NCBI GenBank assembly: GCA_937873135.1
Contig: CALMVQ010000379.1
Location: 1-32,851 of the forward strand
Source of the DNA: an uncultured Scytonema sp.
GTDB taxonomy: Bacteria; Cyanobacteriota; Cyanobacteriia; Cyanobacteriales; Nostocaceae
Reading direction: 5' to 3'
Length of the DNA stretch: 32,851 nt
Shown here: positions 1 through 8,081 of the stretch, in pieces
Layout: every line of letters starts with the position of its first letter
Numbering within the stretch: position 1 is the first letter of the stretch
Made by a program: the position numbers and the translations under genes
Notes under the pieces: generated by a model
Databases searched by the model: none
What the model was told of the DNA's origin: nothing
Seen by the model: the letters and a program-made list of their open reading frames with translations, nothing else

Positions 1-241
1 CCTGCTCAAGAACAGCCTGCCCAAACGAGTAAATTTCTTAACCGAACGGTATTGGAGGGGGAGGCAGGAGGAGCAGAAGTAGAAAAAAGGCTCTCACCGT
101 ATTGGGAAAAGGAAGACTTGGTGAATGTTCTACTTTGCCTCTGTCCACCTCTTCCTCTGTCCACTACACCTCAAATTTGTTTTAATCACGATCTCAAAGC
201 TAAATTAGAGAGAATCAGGCTGGTGATGAAGCAGGTGCTAG
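1..241. other. Left-edge region upstream of the kinase, no assignable gene
   Basis: The forward frame starting at base 1 is open from the window edge to 345, but the sequence is low-complexity (GGAGG-rich, then CCTCTGTCC-rich). It overlaps the kinase start, and the translation resembles no family I know. It could be the tail of an upstream gene that starts outside the window, but I see no domain that supports this. Confidence 0.3.
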
Positions 242-1441
242 ATGCTGCAAGCAGAACAATTATTACACAACCGTTATCAACTCCAACGGCAACTCAGTCA
301 CAACGGAGTTCGCCAAACTTGGCTGGCATTAGATTTACAAGCTAGTAACACGCAAAATCAGCAAGTAGTCGTCAAACTTCTTGCTTTTGGCGGTACCGTG
401 CAGTGGGATGACCTCAAACTCTTTGAACGGGAAGTCCAAATTCTCCAACAGCTAGAACATCCATACATTCCCAAGTACGTTGATTATTTTTGTATCGATG
501 ACCGAACACTCTGGTTTGGCTTGGTACAACAGTATATAGCTGGTGAGTCTCTCAAGGAAAAGCTCACTGTTGGCAAAAGATTTACGGAAAAAGAAGCCCG
601 GAAAATTGCCACTGAAGTTTTAAACATTCTCATTAACTTGCATGAGTTGAATCCTGCAGTGCTGCATCGGGATATCAAGCCAAGTAATTTAATCTGGGGT
701 GAAGAAAATCAGATTTATTTAGTTGATTTTGGTGCAGTTCAAGATAAAGCCGCAAAAGAGGGAGTCACTTTTACTGTAGTGGGAACTTATGGTTATGCTC
801 CGATGGAACAATTTGGTGGTAGAGCAGTTCCAGCATCGGATCTTTATGCACTAGGAGCAACTTTGATTCATTTATTAACTGGCATTTCCCCATCTGACTT
901 GCCTCAACGCGATTTGCGGATTCAGTTTGCCGATCAAGTTAGCTTAAGTCCCACTTTTGTCAATTGGCTGCAAAAGTTGACCGAACCAGCACCAGAGCAA
1001 AGGTTTACTACTGCCCGTCAAGCGTTAGATGCTCTCAAATTTAATCTTCCTGTCAAATCTACAACCCAGAATCACGCATTGCAGGCACAAGAATTCCGGA
1101 ACAATTCTGGATGCGGTATTAACAACACAACAGAAAAAGTCCCCGATGAAATTTTGGGGTGGAATTGGGGGGCGTGCCTGTTGCCTTGGTTCTGGTTGTG
1201 GACTAATCATGTCTGGGTGGGATTGTTATGTTTCGTACCCGAAGTAGGTTCACTATTCACGCTTATTCTGGGTGCTAAAGGCAATGAATGGACCTGGAAA
1301 AGCAGACGGTGGCGGAGCATTCAACACTTTAAAAACCATCAGAGAGGCTGGGCGATCGCTGGTCTTCTCATCGGTGCGCCTATTAGTATCATGCTGTGGG
1401 GTGCTGCTTTCACTCTGTTCAGGTTGATTATTCACCACTAA
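242..1441 (+). CDS. Ser/Thr protein kinase with C-terminal membrane segments
   Basis: A 399-residue eukaryotic-type (Hanks) protein kinase that would phosphorylate Ser/Thr on target proteins. Visible motifs are the VVVKLL lysine strand near residue 50, the catalytic loop HRDIKPSN at 142-149, the metal-binding DFG at 162-164, and the GTYGYAPMEQ activation/P+1 segment followed by SDLYALGATL. The glycine-rich loop (LSHNGVRQTWLA) is degenerate, as is common in short cyanobacterial kinases. After the kinase domain (about 1-275) a linker leads to hydrophobic stretches at roughly 308-345 and 370-396, so the protein is probably anchored in the membrane with the kinase in the cytoplasm. The substrate is unknown. 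The ATG at 242 places the G-loop correctly. It stands alone; the next gene (msrA) is convergent. Confidence 0.9.
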   Translation: MLQAEQLLHNRYQLQRQLSHNGVRQTWLALDLQASNTQNQQVVVKLLAFGGTVQWDDLKLFEREVQILQQLEHPYIPKYVDYFCIDDRTLWFGLVQQYIAGESLKEKLTVGKRFTEKEARKIATEVLNILINLHELNPAVLHRDIKPSNLIWGEENQIYLVDFGAVQDKAAKEGVTFTVVGTYGYAPMEQFGGRAVPASDLYALGATLIHLLTGISPSDLPQRDLRIQFADQVSLSPTFVNWLQKLTEPAPEQRFTTARQALDALKFNLPVKSTTQNHALQAQEFRNNSGCGINNTTEKVPDEILGWNWGACLLPWFWLWTNHVWVGLLCFVPEVGSLFTLILGAKGNEWTWKSRRWRSIQHFKNHQRGWAIAGLLIGAPISIMLWGAAFTLFRLIIHH

Positions 1442-1547
1442 AACAAAGGCGACGGGGAACTCCAATGTTTTTTAATATGGAAGGATTCTTGCCGTCGCCA
1501 TCAGCTCTTAATTTTCAGCACTCAGCTTTTCGCTCTCTGGCTGATAG

Positions 1548-2204
1548 CTATCCTTGAACCACTCCTACAGGACAACTAACATTTGTCCCGCCCAATCCAC
1601 AATAGCCACCGGGGTTTTTGGCAAGGTACTGCTGATGGTAGTCTTCAGCGTAATAAAACTCGGGAGCATCAAGGATTTCCGTGGTAATTTTGCCATACCC
1701 AGCAGCGTTAAGAGCTTGCTGAAAAGAGTCTCGGGATGCTTCTGCCTGCTTTCTTTGGTTTTCAGAATATACGTAAATCCCAGAACGATACTGAGTACCA
1801 GTGTCATTACCTTGGCGCATTCCTTGAGTGGGGTTATGGTTTTCCCAAAAGACTTTTAGTAAGTCTGAATAGCTTATCACTTTTGGGTCAAAAACAACGT
1901 ACACCACTTCATTGTGCCCGGTTTGTCCAGAACATACCTCTTTGTAGGTAGGGTTAGGAGTTATGCCACTGGCGTAACCAACTGCAGTTGTGAAAACTCC
2001 ATCCAGTTGCCAGAATTTGCGTTCTGCTCCCCAAAAGCACCCCATACCAAAAATTGCCATCTCCATTCCCTCTGGAAAAGGCGGCTTAAGTGGATGACCG
2101 TTTACGTAATGACGGCTAGGTACTAGCATAGCTTCTGCACGTCCTGGCAAAGCTTGCTCGGGAGTAGGCAGGTTAAATTTTTTCCCCAATCCAAATAACA
2201 CCAT
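1548..2204 (-). CDS. msrA: Peptide-methionine (S)-S-oxide reductase MsrA
   Basis: Reduces methionine-S-sulfoxide in proteins and free methionine, repairing oxidative damage with thioredoxin as electron donor. The signature GCFWGAER holds the catalytic Cys at residue 56, and the conserved [19 protein letters not shown] and EDYHQQYL segments follow in order. Cysteines in YCGLGG and SCPVG near the C terminus are candidates for resolving residues. The roughly 45-residue N-terminal extension ([18 protein letters not shown]) is shared by plant and cyanobacterial MsrA. At 218 residues it is full length. It is transcribed toward the kinase gene and appears monocistronic. Confidence 0.95.
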   Translation of the reverse strand: MVLFGLGKKFNLPTPEQALPGRAEAMLVPSRHYVNGHPLKPPFPEGMEMAIFGMGCFWGAERKFWQLDGVFTTAVGYASGITPNPTYKEVCSGQTGHNEVVYVVFDPKVISYSDLLKVFWENHNPTQGMRQGNDTGTQYRSGIYVYSENQRKQAEASRDSFQQALNAAGYGKITTEILDAPEFYYAEDYHQQYLAKNPGGYCGLGGTNVSCPVGVVQG

Positions 2205-2608
2205 TGATTTAGACTCTGATTTATGATTAATTTGTTTACCTTACTTAATATTTTAACAAATAATCTAAGTCCCCATTCCCAGTTATATCCCAAAAATTGC
2301 TTGAATCCGTTTGCTAATTTGAACGAGGGGTATCTGGGTTGGTTCGATGGGGGCTCCGCAGATCCCGCACTAGTCGATAAATAGGGAAGGGGTAATATAG
2401 CGATCCGTGGAGGAGTCGTGAACATTATTTTTGGAATGAACCGCCTTCGCGCAGCGTCTCGCAGAGAAGACGCCTTCGCGCAGCGTCTCCCCTTGGGAGA
2501 AGAACGCCAAGGAAGGAAAGAGAGAGAATTTCACGCTCTGATTTAGGATTGCTATAGGTAATTGGCAATGATAGTTAAAATGTAAGCGAGTAATTACGAG
2601 GCAAAAAG
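2205..2608. other. Intergenic region with dispersed repeat (family B, copy 1)
   Basis: No gene is seen. At about 2438-2530 lies a composite short repeat: GCAGCGTCTC twice, AGAAGACGCC, and then an AAGGAAGGAAAGAGAGA tail. A 26-base stretch at about 2449-2474 recurs exactly at 25538-25563 between csc2 and csc1, followed there by the same purine-rich tail. This marks it as a dispersed genomic repeat. Confidence 0.6.
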
Positions 2609-3223
2609 ATGGCATATAGTGATTTTAATCTTGCGAAGGTACAAAAAAGCTTTAACTTAACGCTTGATGAAACTCGTAATCTATTTATTGATGTAGAATC
2701 TATTGCACCGTCAGAGACGTTAAAAGCACTCTTGATAGATTACATCCCTTTAGCCACTTCAATTGCAACGGAAAAAGCTCGTTCTGAGTTTTTAATTGCA
2801 CCAATTTTAGCAGACTTAAGAAAGCTTTTAAAGAATAAGATATCGTTATTTTCTGGTAATGACTTTAATGTAGAACCGACAAAAGGATTACAAGGGTTTT
2901 GCGATTATATCTTAAGTTTTTCACAAGAACAATTATTTATTTCTGCTCCTGTAATGTTTATTTTCGAGGCAAAAAAAGAAGATATTAACGGAGGTCTTGG
3001 TCAATGTGTTGCGGCAATGATTGCAGCACAATTATTCAATCAAGTTCAAGAAATTGAACTTGAGCGCATATATGGCTCTGTGACTACCGGAACTAACTGG
3101 AAGTTTTTATTTATAGAAGGCACAACTGTTTATATAGACTCTGTTGAATATTATATTAAAGAGGTTGATAAAATTTTGGGTATTTTGTTGCAGCCATTTC
3201 AGTCTATTTTAACACTTATTTGA
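2609..3223 (+). CDS. Hypothetical protein, possible PD-(D/E)XK nuclease-like fold
   Basis: A 204-residue soluble protein. The middle reads GFCDYILS, then VMFIFEAKKEDINGGLGQC. This spacing of an Asp, a hydrophobic strand and E-x-K, followed by a Gln-containing helix (QCVAAMIAAQLFNQ), is the pattern of PD-(D/E)XK restriction-type folds: Asp near residue 98, Glu and Lys near 124 and 126. Proteins of this kind are common as solitary hypotheticals in cyanobacteria. I infer only the fold; whether it cuts DNA is unknown. The ATG at 2609 follows a weak AGGCAAAAAG ribosome site. Codon use is more AT-rich than in msrA. No functional partner is adjacent. Confidence 0.6.
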   Translation: MAYSDFNLAKVQKSFNLTLDETRNLFIDVESIAPSETLKALLIDYIPLATSIATEKARSEFLIAPILADLRKLLKNKISLFSGNDFNVEPTKGLQGFCDYILSFSQEQLFISAPVMFIFEAKKEDINGGLGQCVAAMIAAQLFNQVQEIELERIYGSVTTGTNWKFLFIEGTTVYIDSVEYYIKEVDKILGILLQPFQSILTLI

Positions 3224-3546
3224 GCCAGAAAAACTCACTGACTTAAAACAGTTCACTTGAACATAAACTTTCATTTACAGCAGTTTTCACATTGATAGAC
3301 TATATAACTTGTGTAGGGGCTTTCTTTGATATTATATCGGATGTACACAGATATTATCTATATAAAACCCTTACCCACTCCAAAACGAACTGCCTCAAGT
3401 GTGGTCTATACATCTGAAAATTGCTGTATGTAAACTTATCTATTGCACCTCATATTGGCAGAGGAATTGCCCTTGTATTGAATCATCTTACATCATATTA
3501 GTTTTAGAAATTTATCTATGGCAAACATTTAATGAGGAACTGCATA
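3224..3546. other. AT-rich intergenic region, nothing recognised
   Basis: About 320 bases between the nuclease-like gene and the cupin gene. It is AT-rich with stops in all frames. I see no hairpin, RNA gene or clear repeat. Confidence 0.5.
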
Positions 3547-4008
3547 ATGATTATCAACCCTGAAAATGTACCCAGTCGGACAACCACAATTTATCCCGAG
3601 CAATTCAAGTCTCTGGTTGCAGGACGAGTTAAACAAGCTCTGGGAAATGCCGCCGGATTGAAAAATTTCGGTGTAAACTTAGTTACACTTGCGCCGGGAA
3701 GTTGTTCGGCCCTCAGACATTGGCACACCAATCAAGATGAGTTTATCTACGTGATAGAAGGTGAAGCTACATTAGTAACCAATGCGGGAGGACAAATCTT
3801 AAAGCCAGGAATGATGGCAGCTTTCCCAGCTGGGGAGGAAGATGGACACCATTTGGTTAATCGTTCCTCTTCAACGGTGGTTTATCTGGAGATAGGCGAT
3901 CGCACTCCTGATGAGCGAGTCACTTACCCAGACGTTGACCTGATTGCCAAAACCAGTCCTGATGGTATTGTTTTTACAAAAAAGGATGGTACTTTGTACG
4001 ATAGTTAA
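3547..4008 (+). CDS. Cupin-domain protein
   Basis: A 153-residue single-domain cupin, a small metal-binding beta barrel. Motif 1 is visible as RHWHTNQDEFIYVIEG (His, His and Glu ligands) and motif 2 as PGMMAAFPAGEEDGHHLVN (His ligand). The C-terminal TYPDVDL and DGTLYDS segments match a widespread group of uncharacterised cupins, sometimes annotated as transcriptional-regulator-like or sugar-binding. Substrate and reaction cannot be told. I chose the ATG at 3547 (MIINPENV) over one five codons upstream because homologues normally start close to this point; both are possible. Confidence 0.85.
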   Translation: MIINPENVPSRTTTIYPEQFKSLVAGRVKQALGNAAGLKNFGVNLVTLAPGSCSALRHWHTNQDEFIYVIEGEATLVTNAGGQILKPGMMAAFPAGEEDGHHLVNRSSSTVVYLEIGDRTPDERVTYPDVDLIAKTSPDGIVFTKKDGTLYDS

Positions 4009-4128
4009 ATTCGATTTTGGAGCTTTGGATTAGACTTGATGATTGTAGATTCAATCTACAGGTAAATGCGGAGGCAATACGCATCTCAAGATATTGCCTT
4101 TGCAACTAACTACTAACTACTAAATGAA

Positions 4129-4572
4129 ATGGAAGACATCTACAAATTTCTAAAACTATCAGACTTCATTGCCACTTCCGGACAACCAACTACAGAACAA
4201 TTTTCAGCAATCAAAGATTCAGGATACCAAATCGTTATAAATCTGGCGCTACCAACATCAAGTAACGCTTTACCTGATGAAAAACAAATTGTGGAAGCTC
4301 ACGATATGCAGTATATTCACATTCCTGTAGTCTGGGAAACTCCAAAAATAGAGGAGTTCACACTGTTTTCTTCCGTCATGGAAGCAAATTCTGACAAAAA
4401 AGTGTTTGTTCATTGTGCTGCCAACATGAGAGTTTCAGCTTTCATGTATCTTTATCGCTGTCTTCATGAAAATATGAGTGAGTCAGAAGCAAAAAAAGAC
4501 TTACATCAAATTTGGAATCCGAATGAAAATTGGCAGAAATTTATGCAACAGGTCATTGATCAATATCAATAA
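4129..4572 (+). CDS. Dual-specificity/tyrosine phosphatase-like protein (DSP-like family)
   Basis: A 147-residue protein with the cysteine-phosphatase P-loop VHCAANMRVS: Cys plus five residues plus Arg, at about 105-111. The N-terminal part (SDFIATSGQPTTEQFSAIKDSGYQIVINLAL) is typical of the beta-lactamase hydrolase-like/DSP group, which are small protein phosphatases. It should hydrolyse a phosphomonoester through a cysteinyl intermediate. I do not see the general-acid Asp of classical enzymes clearly, so activity is inferred from the P-loop only. It follows the cupin gene in the same orientation after 120 bases. Confidence 0.75.
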   Translation: MEDIYKFLKLSDFIATSGQPTTEQFSAIKDSGYQIVINLALPTSSNALPDEKQIVEAHDMQYIHIPVVWETPKIEEFTLFSSVMEANSDKKVFVHCAANMRVSAFMYLYRCLHENMSESEAKKDLHQIWNPNENWQKFMQQVIDQYQ

Positions 4573-4700
4573 TTCTCTCTATTGTGCTGTAGACATTGGA
4601 GATATCCAATATCTACTTTGACAACAAGGTACATAAGCAGCTATGCTGAGGCATCCGGCAGAAGAGACGAATGGAAGCATTTATCAACAAGAATTCAGGG

Positions 4701-4765
4701 GTAGGGGCAGGTTTAATTCAAATAATTCGTAAGTCAACGCAACATCTCGTTAAACCTGCCCGTAC
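4701..4765. repeat. Inverted-repeat element, GTAGGGGC family
   Basis: Terminal inverted repeats of 16 bases: GTAGGGGCAGGTTTAA at 4701-4716 and TTAAACCTGCCCGTAC at 4750-4765 (one mismatch). They flank a 33-base centre. The ends match those of the 74-bp units between tsaB and argD, so this is another member of the same miniature repeat family. Confidence 0.75.
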
Positions 4766-4768
4766 AGG

Positions 4769-4899
4769 AGTCAGAATTCAGATGAAGGTTAAGCGACTGG
4801 CGGATGAAGAAATGGGTTTAAGACCCCCACCAAATTTCCAATTTGGTGGTCAACTTCCTTCGTGGCGGGTTTGAATCCCCCACTAATTGATTCTGACTC
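4769..4899. repeat. MITE-like element with internal hairpin (family D)
   Basis: Bounded by a perfect 10-base inverted repeat, GAGTCAGAAT at 4769-4778 and ATTCTGACTC at 4890-4899. Inside, CCACCAAATT (4827-4836) pairs with AATTTGGTGG (4840-4849). A short forward reading frame crosses it but has no coding character. The same hairpin type recurs at 13030-13052. It abuts the preceding inverted repeat element, so the 4573-5090 gap is mostly repeat DNA. Confidence 0.65.
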
Positions 4900-5090
4900 A
4901 TTCTGACTTCTTCTTCAATTTCACTCTATTTTCTAACTGGGTGTTGTCGTCAACAAAGAGCGATGGTTCCTCTCCCATACCGTTTGTGGTTCGTGAAAAA
5001 AGCTAATATTAAGTTAAAAGTAGTAAGTAGGTGAGCATTTGCACCGACCTACTTATTAGTTTAACTCAAACTCAAATCGCTAATTTTTCT

Positions 5091-5312
5091 ATGGAAAACT
5101 CCTTTACTGCTGTATTTGAAAAAGTAGATGATTGGTACATTGGTTATGTTCAAGAGTTACCAGGTACAAATATTCAAGAGAAAACGCTAGAAGAAGCAAG
5201 AGTGAGTTTGCACGAAGCAATTGAGCTAATTTTATTAGCAAATCGAGAATTAGCAGAGCGACAACTTGCTGATAAAAATGTTATCCGTGAAAGAATTACT
5301 GTTAAAATTTAG
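5091..5312 (+). CDS. hicB: HicB-like antitoxin
   Basis: A 73-residue protein with the partial RNase H-like fold of HicB antitoxins: FTAVFEKVDDWYIGYVQELPGTNIQEKTLEEARVSLHEAIELIL is the classic pattern of a beta hairpin, PG turn and helix. It should bind and neutralise the HicA toxin encoded just downstream. No DNA-binding tail is obvious after the helix. A longer start at 5031 exists, but the ATG at 5091 gives the usual family length. It overlaps hicA by one base (TAGTG), a typical translational coupling. Confidence 0.88.
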   Translation: MENSFTAVFEKVDDWYIGYVQELPGTNIQEKTLEEARVSLHEAIELILLANRELAERQLADKNVIRERITVKI

Positions 5313-5497
5313 TGAAAAGACGTGAATTGATTCGTTATCTGCAAGAAAATAACTGTCTGTTTCTTAGAGAAGGTGGAAGGCATACGATTTACTATAACCC
5401 TTTGAACAACAGAACATCAGCAGTTCCAAGACATATTGAGATTGTCGATATTCTAGCGGCGAAAATTTGTAAAGATTTAGATATTCCCCCACCATAG
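5312..5497 (+). CDS. hicA: HicA-like mRNA interferase toxin
   Basis: A 61-residue protein with the double-stranded RNA-binding-like fold of HicA. The motif GGRHTIYYNP contains the catalytic His of the family, and PRHIEIVDILAAKICKDLDI closes the domain. It would cleave mRNA unless bound by HicB. The start is a GTG sharing its first base with the last base of the hicB stop codon, so it depends on hicB translation. The antitoxin-first order is the common one in cyanobacteria. It looks intact. Confidence 0.9.
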   Translation: MKRRELIRYLQENNCLFLREGGRHTIYYNPLNNRTSAVPRHIEIVDILAAKICKDLDIPPP

Positions 5498-5530
5498 CAA
5501 GAAAATGTGTATTTATTAGAAAAAAAAGGT

Positions 5531-6268
5531 ATGCAATTAGACATAAATAATGAGCGAGAATATACTGAACAAATAAAATACGGACTGGCGCTGCATACTA
5601 CAACTCCTGAATTGGGTTTGGCAATGAATTGTTTGGCTGGCAATACTCGTTCTGGAGTTTGGAATTTAGAGCGGAACTTATCCAGCCAGATCCATCAATA
5701 TTTAGTGGAATTTATCCACCCGCAAACTTGGGCAGATTTAGCATTTATTTCTGTAGCAAAGGGGCCTGGCGGTTTTACAGGATCTCGCATTGGAGTTGTC
5801 ACTGCCCGTACTTTAGGGCAACAGTTAAATATTCCCGTGTTTGCAATTTCCACTCTGGCAGCAGTGGCTTGGGATCATCTACCTTCAAAGAGTGCGATGC
5901 CTTACGGCAAGCCCTTCGGGTTCACAGTCGCCTACGGCGGGAAACCCGCCTGCAGCGCTGCTTCACCGCTCCGCGTCTACGCAGTCCAAATGCCAGCGCA
6001 ACGAGGTCAAGTTTTTGCTGCTATTTATCAACCCTTGCCAGATACTTCCGGACTGAACGTTTTATTACCAGATAGTGTATTCACTCAAGAAGCATGGCAG
6101 GAAAAGTTAGCGAATTGGAAGACAAGTTATCAATTAATTGAAGCAAAATCCGGGTTAGCAGCAACAGTGACAAACGTGTTGGATCTGGCATATCTGGAGT
6201 GGCAACAAGGAAAGCGCCCTGATTGGTCACAAGCGCTACCATTTTACGGACAACATCCCGTGGAGTAG
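5531..6268 (+). CDS. tsaB: tRNA threonylcarbamoyladenosine biosynthesis protein TsaB, with repeat insertion
   Basis: TsaB partners TsaD and TsaE in making t6A37 on ANN-decoding tRNAs and is essential in most bacteria. The ASKHA-type fold is seen in the N-terminal strand (GLALHTTTPELGLA) and the diagnostic KGPGGFTGSRIGVVTARTLGQ; the usual GPGSFTG has Gly in place of Ser. Then PVFAISTLAAVA and VQMPAQRGQVFAAIY follow. Between the last two sits about 30 extra residues (MPYGKPFGFTVAYGGKPA and onward), encoded by a GC-rich dispersed repeat at about 5891-5983. The reading frame survives. The ATG at 5531 is preferred over a GTG at 5507. The stop codon TAG lies in the end of the adjacent 74-bp repeat. 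Confidence 0.92.
   Translation: MQLDINNEREYTEQIKYGLALHTTTPELGLAMNCLAGNTRSGVWNLERNLSSQIHQYLVEFIHPQTWADLAFISVAKGPGGFTGSRIGVVTARTLGQQLNIPVFAISTLAAVAWDHLPSKSAMPYGKPFGFTVAYGGKPACSAASPLRVYAVQMPAQRGQVFAAIYQPLPDTSGLNVLLPDSVFTQEAWQEKLANWKTSYQLIEAKSGLAATVTNVLDLAYLEWQQGKRPDWSQALPFYGQHPVE
5891..5983 (+). repeat. Small dispersed repeat inserted in frame within tsaB
   Basis: GC-rich segment built of modules such as CTTACGGCAAGCCCTTCGGG, TCGCCTACGGCGGG, AAACCCGCC and CGTCTACGCAGTCC. This style of short repeat is seen in intergenic DNA of filamentous cyanobacteria; similar modules occur at about 17801-17845 and 17985-18030. It interrupts TsaB between two conserved blocks without breaking the frame. Boundaries are approximate. 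Confidence 0.65.
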
Positions 6269-6552
6269 GGGCGGGTTTTATCAGATTTTGTGTTGCGGAG
6301 GATGTTGTTTCGATCAAACCCACCCCTACGCGCTAATTGTACGGGCGGGTTTTATCAGATTTTGTGTTGCGGAGGATGTTGTTTCGATCAAACCCGCCCC
6401 TACGCGCTAATTGTACGGGCGGGTTTTATCAGATTTTGTGTTGCGGAGGATGTTGTTTCGATCAAACCCGCCCCTACGCGCTAATTGTACGGGCGGGTTT
6501 TGTCAGATGTTGGATTGAAGAACATGTTCTCTCAATCAAACCCGCCCCTACA
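6265..6552. repeat. Tandem array of 74-bp units with inverted termini
   Basis: Four units start GGGCGGGT at 6269, 6343, 6417 and 6491, an exact 74-base period. Each has GGGCGGGTTT at the left and AAACCCGCCC (first unit AAACCCACCC) at the right, so each RNA copy could fold into a hairpin. Units 1-3 are nearly identical and unit 4 has a diverged centre. The outer ends GTAGGGG (6265) and CCCCTAC (6546-6552) contain the stop codons of tsaB and argD. The short frames crossing this region are repeat-derived and not genes. Confidence 0.95.
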
Positions 6553-7825
6553 TAGCCGCCATCACTTTCTCAACAACTTGCAAAGCCTGATCGACTTCTG
6601 CCTCTGTTACAATCAGGGGCGGGACAAATCGCACGACTTTTGGACCTGCGGGAACGAGTAATAATCCTTCATCCATAGCAGCTTTGACCACATCAGCAGC
6701 AGTTGTTTGAGTATCTGCTTGTAACTCCATACCGTTGATTAAACCCCAACCACGTACTTCAGCAATTTGCTGGGGATATTTTGTGGCGATCGCCTGCAAA
6801 CCAGCACGCAATTGTTCACCTCTAGCTTCAACATTCTGCAAAATCTTTTCTCGTTCCAAAGTCTGGCAAACCGTCAGAGCAACTGCACAGGCAAAAGGAT
6901 TCCCTCCAAAGGTACTAGCATGTTCTCCAGGTTGAAAGACATCGCAGAATGATTTGGATAACATTGCGCCTATGGGGATACCGCCACCCAAGCCTTTGGC
7001 ACTGGTGAAAATGTCTGGTTCAACACCGAGATGTTCATAACCCCATAATTTCCCACTGCGTCCCATCCCAACTTGCACTTCATCAAAGATCAGCAAAATA
7101 CCAGTTTCGTCGCAAATCTGCCGCAGCTTTTGGAAGTAAGCAATCTCACCCGGACGGACGCCACCTTCTCCTTGTAGTGGTTCCAAAAGAATTGCCGCCA
7201 CACCATTATCACCACTGTCTAACTCGCTGATTGCGGCTTCTACTGCCTCAACATCGTTATATGGGACATAGTGGAATCCTGGCATCAAGGGGTCAAAGTG
7301 TTTTTGATACTTCGGTTGTCCGGTAGCGGTTATTGTCGCCAAAGTCCTTCCGTGGAAACTTGCATGAGCTGTCAAAATTAGAGGATTTTCAAGTTCTAGT
7401 ACCGTATGTCCGTATTTACGTGCAAGCTTGATGGCCGCCTCGTTGGCTTCCGCCCCAGAATTGCAGAAAAAGGCGCGATCAGCGCCAGAATTTTGAACAA
7501 GCCACTTTGCTAAATCTCCTTGTTCGGGAATGTAATACAAATTAGAAACGTGATGCAATTTCTGAATTTGACGTGTCACTGTTTCTACTAAGGCAGGATG
7601 GGCGTGTCCAAGGGTACATGTAGCGATCCCAGCTACAAAGTCTAGATATTCCCGATTCTGTGTATCCCAAACGCGGCAACCCGATCCCCGCTCTAAAGCT
7701 AGGGAAAATCGCGCATAGGTAGACATGACAGCTTGATTGAAGCTCTCTGTATCAAAGGAACTTGATTGCACAGAACCTTTGTGTGAATCTATCGTCGCTT
7801 GTTCAAATAAACTTTGGATACTCAC
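6548..7825 (-). CDS. argD: Acetylornithine aminotransferase
   Basis: A PLP-dependent class III aminotransferase of arginine biosynthesis that converts N-acetylglutamate 5-semialdehyde to N2-acetylornithine. Seen are the PLP-phosphate-binding FFCNSGAEANEAAIKLAR (119-136), IFDEVQVGMGRSG with the ring-N Asp at 248, the Schiff-base lysine 277 in TSAKGLGGGIPIGAM, and FGGNPFACAVA. 425 residues is slightly long; the N-terminal 35 residues are poorly conserved. The start is GTG at 7825. An ATG at 7726 (MSTYARFSLAL) would give the usual length and is a reasonable alternative. It is convergent with tsaB, and its stop codon lies in the repeat array. Confidence 0.95.
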   Translation of the reverse strand: MSIQSLFEQATIDSHKGSVQSSSFDTESFNQAVMSTYARFSLALERGSGCRVWDTQNREYLDFVAGIATCTLGHAHPALVETVTRQIQKLHHVSNLYYIPEQGDLAKWLVQNSGADRAFFCNSGAEANEAAIKLARKYGHTVLELENPLILTAHASFHGRTLATITATGQPKYQKHFDPLMPGFHYVPYNDVEAVEAAISELDSGDNGVAAILLEPLQGEGGVRPGEIAYFQKLRQICDETGILLIFDEVQVGMGRSGKLWGYEHLGVEPDIFTSAKGLGGGIPIGAMLSKSFCDVFQPGEHASTFGGNPFACAVALTVCQTLEREKILQNVEARGEQLRAGLQAIATKYPQQIAEVRGWGLINGMELQADTQTTAADVVKAAMDEGLLLVPAGPKVVRFVPPLIVTEAEVDQALQVVEKVMAAM

Positions 7826-8040
7826 TACCTAAGTCCTCAAGATCTTCTATCTTATAATTATTCGCTAGCTTCATGATAACTCTGAAAGAAATCTTCATTA
7901 TGAAGGAGTCTGGAGATAGGTGACAGAATAAAGTCGGGAGTTTCTAAAGGTATCGATAATATCACATTTATACTCGTATTAAAATCAACGGCTGTCAAAT
8001 CATGATTTATTCAGTAATCACAAAGAGTCTGCCTAATTCC

Positions 8041-8070
8041 TGTAGCGACGCGAAATACCTGCGTCTCTAC
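8041..8070. repeat. Short imperfect palindrome, GTAG(C/A)GACGC type
   Basis: The segment reads GTAGCGACGC, a short centre, then GCGTCTCTAC. It is an imperfect inverted repeat of a type common between cyanobacterial genes, lying just upstream of the channel gene. The rest of the 7826-8081 gap shows nothing else. Confidence 0.5.
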
Positions 8071-8081
8071 AACTTAGGCTA

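Noticed and set aside
4861-4885. GGGTTTGAATCCC resembling a tRNA T-arm
   Set aside because: No acceptor, D or anticodon stems surround it, and the motif is part of a dispersed repeat.
6290-6555. Repetitive forward frames encoding repeated NPPLRANCTGGFYQIL units
   Set aside because: They are translations of the 74-bp tandem repeat, whose period is not a multiple of three, with no ribosome site.
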